Shown here in pieces: positions 1-9,800 of a stretch of DNA of 16,664 bases. The position numbers were made by a program, and so were the translations under genes. Under the pieces are notes generated by a model. The model was not told where the DNA came from. It worked only from the letters and a program-made list of their open reading frames with translations, and did not search any database. How positions within the stretch are numbered: the first letter of the stretch is position 1; every line of letters starts with the position of its first letter. This DNA comes from Clostridia bacterium (lineage in GTDB: Bacteria > Bacillota > Clostridia > Christensenellales > UBA1242), in the NCBI GenBank assembly GCA_017443885.1, contig JAFSXW010000078.1, positions 1 through 16,664 of the forward strand, written 5' to 3'.

Positions 1-821
1 GTGTGAGCCGTTTTTCCACTCTCTAAAGTGTAGCCGTTCGCTAAATTATAGCCGTTTAAATTTTCAAAGCTTGCATTAATGCCATATTGTTCATTTAAAT
101 CAATAGTAAAGGTGTATCCTAAACTTTCAATAGTTTGAGCCGAAATATTCCACTGAGCTTTCGCTGTTACGCTATGTGTCCATGTGTAAGGTAAGGCTTC
201 AAGCTGTTGTGTGGTGTAAATGGTTTCGCTTATGGCAGTTGTTTCGTTATAAAGTTTCCAGCCTAAAAACTCAACAATATAGCCTGTTTTTGAATATGTA
301 AATGAAGGAATTGAACCAATTGCACTATTAAAGGTTAAATTTTGTGTGCTTGCTGTGCTTCCAAAAATTGTGTAGCCAGAAAGTTCATTAAATGATGCAG
401 TAATTCCATGCTCACTATTATTTAAATCTAGTGTAAATGTTAATGGTTTTGAGTTTCCATTTTCGTCAGTAAAGTTTGCAAGAGTTTCGGCTTCTAGGCT
501 CCAAATTGCTGTGAAGGTTTTGCTTTCGGTAAATTCCCAAATAAGAGCACTTAACCCTGCTTCTGTGTAAGTGGTTGTGCCATCGGTGTAGCCAAGAAGG
601 GTAACTATATAGCCAGCCCTAATTCCTGTGGCGGTTGGAATAGTGCCAATAGCGTTATCAAACACAACGCTTGTTGTTGTGGCTGTTGCGGTTGTACTTG
701 TTGCACTATTATTTATTGTCCAACTAGCATTATTTGCAAATGCCACTTTATCTAGGCTATTTGAAGTTTTATCTAGCACCAAGGTTAGGCTAATGCCTAA
801 ATCATTTAAGTTTTTCGCTTC
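1..821 (-). repeat. Tandem units of a second repeat type (AIG-I/L-P signature) toward the C-terminus of the giant protein
   Basis: Two full units (501-821 and 150-500) and one partial unit (1-149) follow one another; a related unit lies at 2294-2708 after another B-repeat. Shared signatures are a start such as LTFTLDLN or FTIDLN, a middle such as VVFDNAIGTIP, NLTFNSAIGSIP or, in the earlier unit, SIVFGEAIGTLP, then a GY..(T/E)(F/L)LG(W/Y) strand and a closing TAIW or KAQW. The unit is about 105-140 residues and replaces the usual LYAKW ending. It may be a diverged B-repeat or a separate domain; I do not recognise it as a named family. Confidence 0.55.
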
Positions 822-3800
822 CCATAAAGCATAAAGAGTTATATCAGAAGTGTAGGCAGTGGCTCCAAGCTCGGTTAAAGCAGTGCCGGTGCAATTTTCA
901 TCTATAAACCAGCCATTAAACTTATAACCAACCTTGCTTGCAGTTTTAAGCGCGGTGGCTGTGCCAAAGGTATGCTCTTGTGGATAACCATTTTCATGAC
1001 TTCCACTAAATTCTATATTGCCTTTGTCCTTATATATAATGTTATAAGTTTCAAGCGCCCATTTAGCATAAAGCGTAACAACCGTGCTAGATGGATCTCC
1101 AGTGATTTCTTCTGCTCCAATTGTGGTTTTAACTTCTCCTGTGCAGTTTATATCACTAAACCAACCCTTAAACTCATATCCATCTTTTGTTGCACTATTT
1201 AGTGTTGTTATTGTTCCATATGTGTGTTCAGTTGGGTGATTATTTGGCGTGTTAATATGAGTTCCAGAGAAATCGTTTCCGCCTTGGTCTTTATATTCTA
1301 TATTATAAACATTTAAAGTCCACCCAGCATAGAAGTGAAGATTATGAACAATTTGCCCACCATATGTGCTGGTGCTGTTTTCTGGGTTTTGCCCAGCGCT
1401 AATTGCACCACTAACAAGGTTATAAATATTATCGGTTAAATTAATTACTTCATTCTCGCAAGCACTATCATAATACCAATTTGAAGAAATTGTGTAGCCC
1501 GTGCGTGCAAACATATTTGTTGGATTGTTTAGGCTATAATTTACAACTGAATATGATGCTGAGCCTGGGGTTAGTGTTTCTGGATCTGCTTCCACATAAT
1601 TTGCATGATATGTTATGCTATAAACATTTTCAGAGAAACTTGCATAAAGCGTTATAATATGATTATCTTCTGTGAACTGCCCATTTTCTATTGCAAGAAG
1701 CGCTAGATTTGTTACCGGGCTAAATGTTTGCGCCGTAATTAAATTACCAGATAAATCTGATTTGAAGCTATATCCATTGAAGGTGAAACCTAAAACGCTA
1801 GAATTTAAAACAGAATAATTTTCATCTGCCCAAACAACTGCGTTTGCTGGGCGTGTTGGAGCAGATAATGCCCCACTTGGCGTGCCTGCAACATAATTAA
1901 TTGAATATCTTTGATATTTGCCTTCGTTTGGTGTTTCTTCATTATGTGCATCTTCATAATAGCTATCACTAAATATTGCATAAAGCGTTAACTCATCTGC
2001 CGGCATTGTGCTAGAAGAAGAGTAAACAGTGCCAACTGCATTATTTTCTGTTTTTAATGCGTCTGTGCAATAGCAAATAAATTTAGAGCCTAGTTTATAT
2101 GGAGTAAGATCCAAACAATCAAGAGTGTCGCCATAACTGTATTCATAACTTAAAGTGCCTTCAGTTTTATCAAAAGTGCCACCAAAAAGTGTTGTTTCTG
2201 CATAACTACCAAGCACTACTTCACTTCCAGCATTAGTTGCAACTTCAGCGCCATTAAAGTTTATTTTTAGCGTGAAGGTGTTTTCAGTAACACTCCATTG
2301 TGCAACCATTGTGATGCTTGCTGGCTTTCCTTCTTCGCTATCCACAAAATTATATATAAGAGACTGGATAGTTGCAGTAGATTGGTTTGAAAGCACTTCG
2401 CTTGTTTGTGGATTAGTGTAGTTCCAGCCAAGGAAAGTAAATGTGTATCCAGGGTTTGAAATTTCAATTTCTGGAAGAGTTCCAATTGCTTCGCCAAACA
2501 CAATACTGTTGTTTGTTGCAACCCTATTAAAATATGTTGAATTTAAGTTCCAATTAGTTGCCGCATTAAAATATGCATTGGTTGTTCCAATAATATTTCT
2601 TGATGGCAAGCCTGTGGTTGCCGTTGTTTGCGTTGGAACATTTAAGTCTAATGTTAGGCTAATAGAGTTGCCATTTTTATCTTCTAATTCTGCAAGGGTT
2701 AATGCAGTCCACTTAGCATAAAGAGTTATATCATTATTGTAATCTGTTGCACCAAGTGAAGTTAGGGCTGTGCCAGAACAATCGCTTTCTATAAACCAGC
2801 CATCAAAACGATAACCAACTTTTGTGGCTCCTTTCAGCGTTGTTTCTGCTCCAAAGCTGTGTGAAACAGGATAACCACTTTCGTGCGTTCCACTAAATGC
2901 CACCCCGCCTTCATCTAAATATGTGATAGCAAATGGGCTCACTTCAAATTTTGCATAAACAGTTATTGCTCCAATTCTGTGGCTAATTCTGCTTATTTCG
3001 TTGCCAGCAGTGCAATCGCTATCAGTAAACCAGCCAGCAAAAGTGTGTCCGGTGCGTGATGGAGTTTCTAAATCAAATTCTTCGGTGATGTTATAGCTAT
3101 TTTTGCGGTTTTCATATTTAATATTATCTGAAATGCCTGAAATAGTGCCAACATCAGTGCTTGTTGTTCCGCCATAAATATAAGAAATAGCATAAGTTTC
3201 TGCTTGCCATGAAGCATAAAGAGTTAGAATTCTATTTTCTGCATCATAGGTAACATTAGAATTTCCAGCGTAAGCATCTAAATCTGGCATTGTGCTAACC
3301 CATGCGTTTATGCCCTTTCCATTATTATTTTCTTCCTGAGCACACCAGCAAACAAATGTGAAGCCCAGTTTATTATCTACTAGTGGGCTAACAAGCCCTG
3401 TTGTTCCATAAGGCGCACTAATCATGTTTGCAAATGTGCCATCATTATTATATAGATAGCCAGAAGTTGCATCTATATAATATGTTGTTCCAGAAACAAC
3501 AATTGTTTTTGTGTTATCATCAATGGTTAAATTTGAAACATTAAATGATGCATTGTTTGAAGCGTTTTCATAATAACTTTCTGTTGCATTTAAATCTAAT
3601 ATAATTGTGTATGTTTTAATTTGCCATCTTGCATAAAGAGTTATGGTTTTATCGCCATTATTAGTTTCTTTTTCGTCTATATCTGGCATAACAGACCAAT
3701 TAATTAGTTCATCATAGCCATTATCATTATCTTCTTTATTATACCAACCAAGGAATGTATAGCCATTTTTGGTGGTTGTTGGAAGTGTTATATTGCTGTT

Positions 3801-6800
3801 ATATTCGCCAATAATTCCAACTAATTCTTGGGTTGTGGTGTCATAAAGCCCATCATCTTCGTCGCTAACATAGAAAGTGTAGGAGCCAAATTCAAAGTTT
3901 CCGTCAGCAGAAGCAATTGTTTTCATGCTTCCACCATTCGCATCAAATAGGATAACATAAGTTTCAATTATCCACTTTGTGTAAAGGTTAACTGTGTGTC
4001 TAGATTCTGTGTCTTGCCCAAAGTTAAAGGCAGCTGTAACCAAAGTTTTGCCTGTGGTTTGTGTTACTTCATGCGTGCACGCACTATCATAATACCATTT
4101 TCCTTCATTTGCATAGCCAGTAACCACATAATTATTAGCTTCAAGCGAAATAGTTTCATCATTAAAGGCAACCGTGCTACTTGGTATACTAGCAGGTCCA
4201 AGGTTTATTGCGCCAGCTTCCGGATTGCCATTATATTTAACAGTGTAAGAATATGCTTCATTAACTTCATAATCATAAATTCCGCCATCTCCTTTTGTTC
4301 CCCACACAGCATAAAGATTCACAACAGCATTTTCCGTAGTTGTTATATTGTCTATTTCGTCAACAATGCCATTTTCGCTGTGCCAATTATAAAAGACGAA
4401 ATGAGAATCCATATAAAGAACATCTTGGCCATAATTGTTGGCATCATGCTCTGTGTCCCAGCCAAGGAAACTATATCCTAAACGGCTATATGTGTTAGGA
4501 GAAAGTGTGAAATAGGTTTCGGCATCTGCTAAACTAATTTGTGCTTCGCTTCCAACCACTCTAAACTGGCTATTTTGCATACTAGTTCCAAGTGCTTCTG
4601 CCCCACCATTATAACTAATTTGATACTTCACGCCATAAGCTTCAATTTCAATTCTAACAGCATATTGTGCGCTTTCATAATAAGGAACAACAAAATTCAA
4701 ACTTACACTTTGAGTGCTTTCAGCACTATCCATTTCCCTTTGCGCTGTTTCATCTAAAACTGGGCCTTCAACTATATTTCTTGCAACAGCCTTTGTTATT
4801 TTAAAGCCATTTTTTAGATAAACAGTTAAGGTTATGTCTGCATTTTGCCTAAGTTCTGGAATTGTTTGTGTTGTGCCATTTAATGCAAATATGCCACCCT
4901 CGGCATAAGTTCCTGCAATTTCCCATCTATCAAATGCGCCAGCAAGCCAATCAGTTTTATATGTTTCGCCAGATTTGCTAGAAGCCGAAAGTTGAATATT
5001 TAAATTAGATTTATTATAATCTGTTCCAACAATCTGAACATTAATAACACTTAAATCTTCACCACTGCTTGCAACTTGGTTTTCAACTATTGCTTTTGCT
5101 GTGTAGTTTTGACCATTTAATTTGAACGCCATAAAATTACCATTAGTAAGCGTAATGGTTGGCATTTCTGTTGCAATTAAATGCGTATCAAATTTTGTGG
5201 TTCTTTGTGCCACAATATATTCTGTTGCTGGGGTTGTGCTATTATCCTCAGCCTTTTCAAAATAACTTGTTTTAATTAAATAGCCAAATGTTTTTGTTAA
5301 CACAACATATGCTTTAAATCCAACTGTTTTTTCTTCACTGCCAACTGTTTCTTTAATTTCGCTAATATAATCAGCATAAGAAGAGTTAGGAAGAATTATT
5401 CCCTTAACAGTTCCGTAATCACTAGTGCCATCAACTTTAAAATCTACTTCATAAACTTTTGCACGCACATCAACATAAATATTTATTGTTTTTTCATTTA
5501 GTGCTCCACTGCTAGCGTAAGTTTCGATAAATGTGTTGTTAAAGGTTAATTGATAAGGATTGCTATAAGTTAGCACATCTTCATCATTGTTTTCTTTGTG
5601 TTTCACGGTGTAGCGAATAAATGTGAAGTTTGAAGTGCCCCTTTCAACACTAGAAATCCATTCGAAGTTTAAGATTTCGCCAAGTCCGGTTTTAAAGCTT
5701 GTTTTAACATTGGCACTATTGCCTTTAGGGTCGGTTATTATTCCGCTAGCCACAATAGCTTGATCGCCAATATATTGCCTCATTTCATAGTTTATTGTGT
5801 AGATTTCGTTTGTCCAATGTGCGTTCATTGTTATAGTGTCGCCATCATCACCAAGGTCATAATTAAATTTATATTCATCAGAGCTAACGCCATCACTAAT
5901 TTTGCTAATTCTTGCAAGGGCTTTCCAAGCATTACCAGCAAAATTATTGCTTTCATAAAGAAGAGTTCCCGTTCCATTTTCGCCAGTGTAGAATCCAGCA
6001 AAAATTTTACCAGTGATGTTATGGCCAGCTAAATCAATATCTTGATAGTCTTGACCATAAGTTACCGTTCTGTTTAAGGCTTCAGTGTAGCCCGAATTAA
6101 CTTCATCTCCAACGATAAATTGAAGATTATATCTTTCATATTGCCAAACAGCATAAAGCCTAACTGTTGCATTCTCAGCTTCGCTTGCAGATGGCATATG
6201 CCCAAGGCTTGCTTCAAGCAGTTCTTCGCCATTAATATTGTTAACACTAGCATATTCTGCAAGGCTATAATATGTTTGGCTAGAAAGATTTTCATAAGTA
6301 AGTGCATTTAATTTTCTTAAACTCCAACCAACTAAAACACAACCTGTTCTGCTAAATCCAGCACCCACAACAACTTCGTTTTCTCTATAAACCTTGCCAT
6401 CGCTTAGTTTTGCATTTTCGTTAAATAAAATTTGCGTGCTTAGCCCATTTCCACTAATGCCGTTTGCATCTGTGAATAAACCATCGTTTTTATCATAATA
6501 AACACTAACAGAGTTTGCATTCCACATGCAAGAAAGCGTTATTTCAACTTCATTATTTGCAGTTGTTTTAGTGTCTGCAATAATCTTTAAAGCCGAAACC
6601 TCATCATTTGCATTATATTCTTGTTTTTCTGTTTCGCCATTTATTTCTGTTTGCCATTTTCCAGCATAAGTGTATCCAATTTTTTCTAGTTTAACAATAA
6701 AATCGTCTGTGCCAACTTGCTCTATTGTGCTAACAGCATTGCCATTTAAAACTTCAAATGTTGTTTTTTCTTCGCTATCTGTTCTAATATCATCTGCAAC

Positions 6801-9800
6801 ATAAATTACAACATCAGCTAATTCTGCTTCTGCTCTTGAATCTGGGTTTGTTTCGCTATTATAGTTAAATGTTACGCTAGAATCTATCTCATAATGGATA
6901 GTGATAGTTTTTGGAACATATAAGCAATATAAATGAACATCTTGACCTTTAAAGATGGCGGCATTTAAATCAATATTTCCATCTAAATCGGTGTAATCAT
7001 AAAGGCCGTTTAAAAGGCTTGCCCCTAAAATTCCATCGCTCCACACACTGCTTGCCTGAACATGTTCTGCATAATTATAGTCTAGGCTTCCTTTAAGCAT
7101 ATTTTGATAGCTATATCCAATAAAGTTTAGCCAGCCACTATCAAAGCCTATTTCGCTAAAATCAGCAGGAATAAAGTTTGTGTGATATGTAAATTGTTTT
7201 TCTAGTTTCTTATCTTCGCTTGAAGAAACCAAATTCCCATAAACGCTTGCAAAAGTGTTTGTGTCTTCTTCACTCACTTTTTCTGGCACAGCATGATAAA
7301 CCACATTAAAGTTAATTACTTCATAATATGCATAAAGGGTTAAAGTGTAGTTCTCATTTAAAATTTCGTCTTCATTAAAGCCAGAAATAGCAGTTTCTAA
7401 TAATTCCCTATTTAAGGTTGTGGCTTCACTAACTTGTGTGCCTTCCCCATTTGGCAAGGTAAACCAGCCCTTAAAAATATAACCAGCCTGATATGCCACA
7501 GGAAGTTTTGTTTTTTCTGTTTTAATATTTTCTGAGCCATTGTTTTCATTTAAAATTAAATGATTAAACTTAGAATTGTATTGAACTCTTGTGGTTTTAG
7601 TTGCATTTAAATCACTTATGCCATAATCTGCACCAATAGGGTAATAAGAAGCATTTTCTCCAGATAGGCCTAGTGTTGTTTTTTCTGATGGTTGTAAATC
7701 AAAACTAACATTAATATAAGGCTTATGAACCCATTTAGCATAAACAGTAAGCGTTCTTATATTTAAATGATTTTCATCACGCACATAAGAGAATTTATAT
7801 TCATCATCAGTGCCGTCTGGTGGCTCAACCTTAAAGAATGCTGTGTTTGATGCAGTAATTTTTAATTTTGGATCACTATCAAGGCATTCTCTTGAATTAT
7901 ACCAGCCTTCAATAATCCACTCGTTTGTGTCCTTATTTACATCATAAGGTAGTGGCATATAATCACTTGGGTTGTTTATATCCGTGCCGTTTGTTTGCTC
8001 CCTCACATCTTTTAAAACGCCATTTTCATCTTCATAAACAACTTTGCCATTTGTTGTTTCGCCATAGTTGGCTTCAATTGCAATTTTGCCATTAAAGCCA
8101 GGCATATTATCGCCCATATTCGTGTCAAATGAAACAATGTAAGATAGATTAGAAAGTTCGTCGTTATCGTTATATGTGTGCCTTAATTTATATGCACCGT
8201 CTGAACGGTTAAACTTGTTGAATAACACGCTATTAGAATCACTATTTGGGCCATAAACATCAAGTTTTTCAACAGTTGAAAGGTTACCAAAAATATTATC
8301 AGATAAACTGTTTGTTTGGCTATCAATAGCAGTTCTTCCAAAACTATTAGTTAAAAATCTTAAAGTGAAACCTTCGCCAGATTTATAGTTTGAAGGAACA
8401 ATGCTAGAAGTAAATAATGAAACAAGCGCATTATCTGCCACACTTCTAACTTTAGAATCAATTATAAGTTCTCTAACGCTAGAAGCGTTTTTAAAGATAC
8501 TCATAAAGTTTTGAGTGATGCCATCTAGATAAACAATATTGCTTGATTGGTCGGTATCTCTAGTAATTTTAAGTTTATTCATCACACTGGTTTCTTCTAA
8601 AACGCCAGATTTAGAGTTGTTAAATTTATATATTTTTCCACTATTTGCAAAATAGATTCCAAAGCCATTAGATGTGTATTGCGAAATTTTCATCATATCA
8701 ACATCAAAACTAATGCCTTTATTTTCAGAAACAACACCATTTTCATCAACAATAATATTTGTGTCAACATTTATGGTTTTAAGTTTTTCAAATCCATTTC
8801 CTGTTGTGTTGCTAGCAAAAGCTTTTGCACCAATTTTGGTTACGCCATTTCCAATATTCACAGTTTCAAGATTAGGAGCAAATAAGAATTTTTGAGTTAA
8901 ACTGCTTTCAATATCTTCTTTTGAACCAAAATTAATGTTTAAAGTTTTAAGTTTTGTGCAGTTAGAAAGGTCTAAATTATCTTGAATTATATAACTTCTT
9001 TCTTCCCCATTAACCCACACTGGTTTTGAAGTGGTGTAAATCGTCATTTCTTCTAATGCATTAAAATTAGCCAAAGATTCAAAACCAAGATTATAAATAT
9101 TAACATCTTTGCTTAAATTTAATTTAGAAACACCCAAAGTGCCAAATGTTTTTAAAATTTCGCTAGGCACAATCCCCTTTTTAGAAGAAAGCACATTAAG
9201 CGAGCCAGTAGCCACAGATCCATTAAAAGCTCCAGTAGAAATTTTCACTCTATCTAGCACGCCGTTATTTATATCATAGAAAGCACCAAGGTCAGAAATT
9301 GAAACATCACCATTAATTTTACAATTTAAAAAGGCATTTTCATCGATGGTTGTTATATTTGAAGGTAAATCTAAACTTTGAAGAGAAGTAAGGCCAACAA
9401 AAGCCTCGCTATCTATCCTGCTAATGCCACCATAATTAGAAGTGTCGAAACTAACTTTTTTAATGGCTTTGCAAACAGCGCTAGAATTTCCGTTAAAAGC
9501 ACCTTTCAAAATGCCTATAACAGGAGCCCCATTATATTCAGAAGGGATCACAACATTTTCGGTGTTTTGCCCGATATACTTTTTAATGTCGTAATAAACA
9601 TTGCCACTATCAATGTTGTATTGATAAATAAAATCACCACTAGAAACTGTGCCTCTGCTTTCTCTGCTCATAAGCACAACTAGTGGCGCTGTGATAGCGG
9701 CTAGCAAAAATAAAATGCCAATAGTAAGCAAAACTATTTTTGCACCCAAACTCATAGTTTTAGTATCTTTTACAATTCTTCCCGTATAATCCCTTGCCAA
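1..9800 (-). CDS. Giant membrane-anchored surface protein with BspA-like leucine-rich and InlB-type B-repeat modules (3' end outside window)
   Basis: I read this strand from 9800 to 1 without meeting a stop, so about 3,266 residues are visible and the C-terminus lies beyond the edge. The chosen start is TTG at 9800: it has GGGG at 9810-9813 nine bases upstream and an in-frame TAA eight codons before it. ATG at 9755 (residue 16) is the alternative but has no clear RBS. Residues 22-44 form one hydrophobic segment, a signal anchor or uncleaved signal; an Ala-X-Ala site is followed by Pro. Residues about 50-545 resemble BspA-type leucine-rich repeats, e.g. LQSLDLPSNITTIDENAF and LETVNIGNGVTKIGAKAF. 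From about residue 548, units ending in patterns such as LTLYAKW, with internal GY.F.GW and often one Cys, match the Listeria-Bacteroides/InlB B-repeat family. These families are typical of adhesins and surface proteins; the ligand is unknown. Codon use looks like that of leuS, so I see no sign of recent transfer. No sortase motif is visible because the C-terminus is missing. Confidence 0.88.
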   Translation of the reverse strand, partial: MARDYTGRIVKDTKTMSLGAKIVLLTIGILFLLAAITAPLVVLMSRESRGTVSSGDFIYQYNIDSGNVYYDIKKYIGQNTENVVIPSEYNGAPVIGILKGAFNGNSSAVCKAIKKVSFDTSNYGGISRIDSEAFVGLTSLQSLDLPSNITTIDENAFLNCKINGDVSISDLGAFYDINNGVLDRVKISTGAFNGSVATGSLNVLSSKKGIVPSEILKTFGTLGVSKLNLSKDVNIYNLGFESLANFNALEEMTIYTTSKPVWVNGEERSYIIQDNLDLSNCTKLKTLNINFGSKEDIESSLTQKFLFAPNLETVNIGNGVTKIGAKAFASNTTGNGFEKLKTINVDTNIIVDENGVVSENKGISFDVDMMKISQYTSNGFGIYFANSGKIYKFNNSKSGVLEETSVMNKLKITRDTDQSSNIVYLDGITQNFMSIFKNASSVRELIIDSKVRSVADNALVSLFTSSIVPSNYKSGEGFTLRFLTNSFGRTAIDSQTNSLSDNIFGNLSTVEKLDVYGPNSDSNSVLFNKFNRSDGAYKLRHTYNDNDELSNLSYIVSFDTNMGDNMPGFNGKIAIEANYGETTNGKVVYEDENGVLKDVREQTNGTDINNPSDYMPLPYDVNKDTNEWIIEGWYNSRECLDSDPKLKITASNTAFFKVEPPDGTDDEYKFSYVRDENHLNIRTLTVYAKWVHKPYINVSFDLQPSEKTTLGLSGENASYYPIGADYGISDLNATKTTRVQYNSKFNHLILNENNGSENIKTEKTKLPVAYQAGYIFKGWFTLPNGEGTQVSEATTLNRELLETAISGFNEDEILNENYTLTLYAYYEVINFNVVYHAVPEKVSEEDTNTFASVYGNLVSSSEDKKLEKQFTYHTNFIPADFSEIGFDSGWLNFIGYSYQNMLKGSLDYNYAEHVQASSVWSDGILGASLLNGLYDYTDLDGNIDLNAAIFKGQDVHLYCLYVPKTITIHYEIDSSVTFNYNSETNPDSRAEAELADVVIYVADDIRTDSEEKTTFEVLNGNAVSTIEQVGTDDFIVKLEKIGYTYAGKWQTEINGETEKQEYNANDEVSALKIIADTKTTANNEVEITLSCMWNANSVSVYYDKNDGLFTDANGISGNGLSTQILFNENAKLSDGKVYRENEVVVGAGFSRTGCVLVGWSLRKLNALTYENLSSQTYYSLAEYASVNNINGEELLEASLGHMPSASEAENATVRLYAVWQYERYNLQFIVGDEVNSGYTEALNRTVTYGQDYQDIDLAGHNITGKIFAGFYTGENGTGTLLYESNNFAGNAWKALARISKISDGVSSDEYKFNYDLGDDGDTITMNAHWTNEIYTINYEMRQYIGDQAIVASGIITDPKGNSANVKTSFKTGLGEILNFEWISSVERGTSNFTFIRYTVKHKENNDEDVLTYSNPYQLTFNNTFIETYASSGALNEKTINIYVDVRAKVYEVDFKVDGTSDYGTVKGIILPNSSYADYISEIKETVGSEEKTVGFKAYVVLTKTFGYLIKTSYFEKAEDNSTTPATEYIVAQRTTKFDTHLIATEMPTITLTNGNFMAFKLNGQNYTAKAIVENQVASSGEDLSVINVQIVGTDYNKSNLNIQLSASSKSGETYKTDWLAGAFDRWEIAGTYAEGGIFALNGTTQTIPELRQNADITLTVYLKNGFKITKAVARNIVEGPVLDETAQREMDSAESTQSVSLNFVVPYYESAQYAVRIEIEAYGVKYQISYNGGAEALGTSMQNSQFRVVGSEAQISLADAETYFTLSPNTYSRLGYSFLGWDTEHDANNYGQDVLYMDSHFVFYNWHSENGIVDEIDNITTTENAVVNLYAVWGTKGDGGIYDYEVNEAYSYTVKYNGNPEAGAINLGPASIPSSTVAFNDETISLEANNYVVTGYANEGKWYYDSACTHEVTQTTGKTLVTAAFNFGQDTESRHTVNLYTKWIIETYVILFDANGGSMKTIASADGNFEFGSYTFYVSDEDDGLYDTTTQELVGIIGEYNSNITLPTTTKNGYTFLGWYNKEDNDNGYDELINWSVMPDIDEKETNNGDKTITLYARWQIKTYTIILDLNATESYYENASNNASFNVSNLTIDDNTKTIVVSGTTYYIDATSGYLYNNDGTFANMISAPYGTTGLVSPLVDNKLGFTFVCWCAQEENNNGKGINAWVSTMPDLDAYAGNSNVTYDAENRILTLYASWQAETYAISYIYGGTTSTDVGTISGISDNIKYENRKNSYNITEEFDLETPSRTGHTFAGWFTDSDCTAGNEISRISHRIGAITVYAKFEVSPFAITYLDEGGVAFSGTHESGYPVSHSFGAETTLKGATKVGYRFDGWFIESDCSGTALTSLGATDYNNDITLYAKWTALTLAELEDKNGNSISLTLDLNVPTQTTATTGLPSRNIIGTTNAYFNAATNWNLNSTYFNRVATNNSIVFGEAIGTLPEIEISNPGYTFTFLGWNYTNPQTSEVLSNQSTATIQSLIYNFVDSEEGKPASITMVAQWSVTENTFTLKINFNGAEVATNAGSEVVLGSYAETTLFGGTFDKTEGTLSYEYSYGDTLDCLDLTPYKLGSKFICYCTDALKTENNAVGTVYSSSSTMPADELTLYAIFSDSYYEDAHNEETPNEGKYQRYSINYVAGTPSGALSAPTRPANAVVWADENYSVLNSSVLGFTFNGYSFKSDLSGNLITAQTFSPVTNLALLAIENGQFTEDNHIITLYASFSENVYSITYHANYVEADPETLTPGSASYSVVNYSLNNPTNMFARTGYTISSNWYYDSACENEVINLTDNIYNLVSGAISAGQNPENSTSTYGGQIVHNLHFYAGWTLNVYNIEYKDQGGNDFSGTHINTPNNHPTEHTYGTITTLNSATKDGYEFKGWFSDINCTGEVKTTIGAEEITGDPSSTVVTLYAKWALETYNIIYKDKGNIEFSGSHENGYPQEHTFGTATALKTASKVGYKFNGWFIDENCTGTALTELGATAYTSDITLYALWEAKNLNDLGISLTLVLDKTSNSLDKVAFANNASWTINNSATSTTATATTTSVVFDNAIGTIPTATGIRAGYIVTLLGYTDGTTTYTEAGLSALIWEFTESKTFTAIWSLEAETLANFTDENGNSKPLTFTLDLNNSEHGITASFNELSGYTIFGSTASTQNLTFNSAIGSIPSFTYSKTGYIVEFLGWKLYNETTAISETIYTTQQLEALPYTWTHSVTAKAQWNISAQTIESLGYTFTIDLNEQYGINASFENLNGYNLANGYTLESGKTAH
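822..4640 (-). repeat. Second block of B-repeat-like units (about twelve) in the giant protein
   Basis: Repeat-ending motifs are visible near 4310 (VNLYAVW), 3980 (VNLYTKW), 3640 (ITLYARW), 3215 (LTLYASW), 2960 (ITVYAKF), 2709 (ITLYAKW), 2294 (ITMVAQW), 1985 (LTLYAIF), 1650 (ITLYASF), 1330 (LHFYAGW), 1059 (VTLYAKW) and 822 (ITLYALW). Several units carry a Cys a few residues after the G-W-[FY] strand (for example DSDC, ESDC, DINC, DENC, DSAC). The units at 2709-2927, 1059-1301 and 822-1040 are the most alike and point to late internal duplication. Confidence 0.75.
5814..8155 (-). repeat. First block of B-repeat-like units (about six) in the giant protein
   Basis: Units end at the Trp/Tyr-containing motifs LTVYAKW (TGG at 7731-7733), LTLYAYYE (near 7330), VHLYCLY (near 6920), ITLSCMW (near 6530), VRLYAVW (near 6150) and ITMNAHW (TGG at 5814-5816). 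Most contain an upstream G-W-Y/F strand such as KGWF, VGWS or EGWY. The units are diverged and uneven in length (about 100-140 residues, longer than the usual 70 or so for InlB B-repeats). Assignment to the Listeria-Bacteroides repeat family rests on these motifs only. Confidence 0.7.

Noticed and set aside
2267..2521. Minus-strand frame in another phase inside the giant gene (a similar one at 6074-6307)
   Set aside because: It overlaps the long frame entirely, has no RBS and shows low-complexity sequence; it is a shadow frame.
628..9683. Many plus-strand open frames of 60-160 codons opposite the giant gene (for example 3996-4481 and 9378-9683)
   Set aside because: They lie antisense to a continuous, recognisable repeat protein, lack ribosome binding sites and have no domain-like sequence; they arise from the codon bias of the minus-strand gene.
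1..9800. The periodic sequence of this region as a CRISPR array or DNA satellite
   Set aside because: The periodicity is at protein level with diverged codons; there are no short identical direct repeats with unique spacers.
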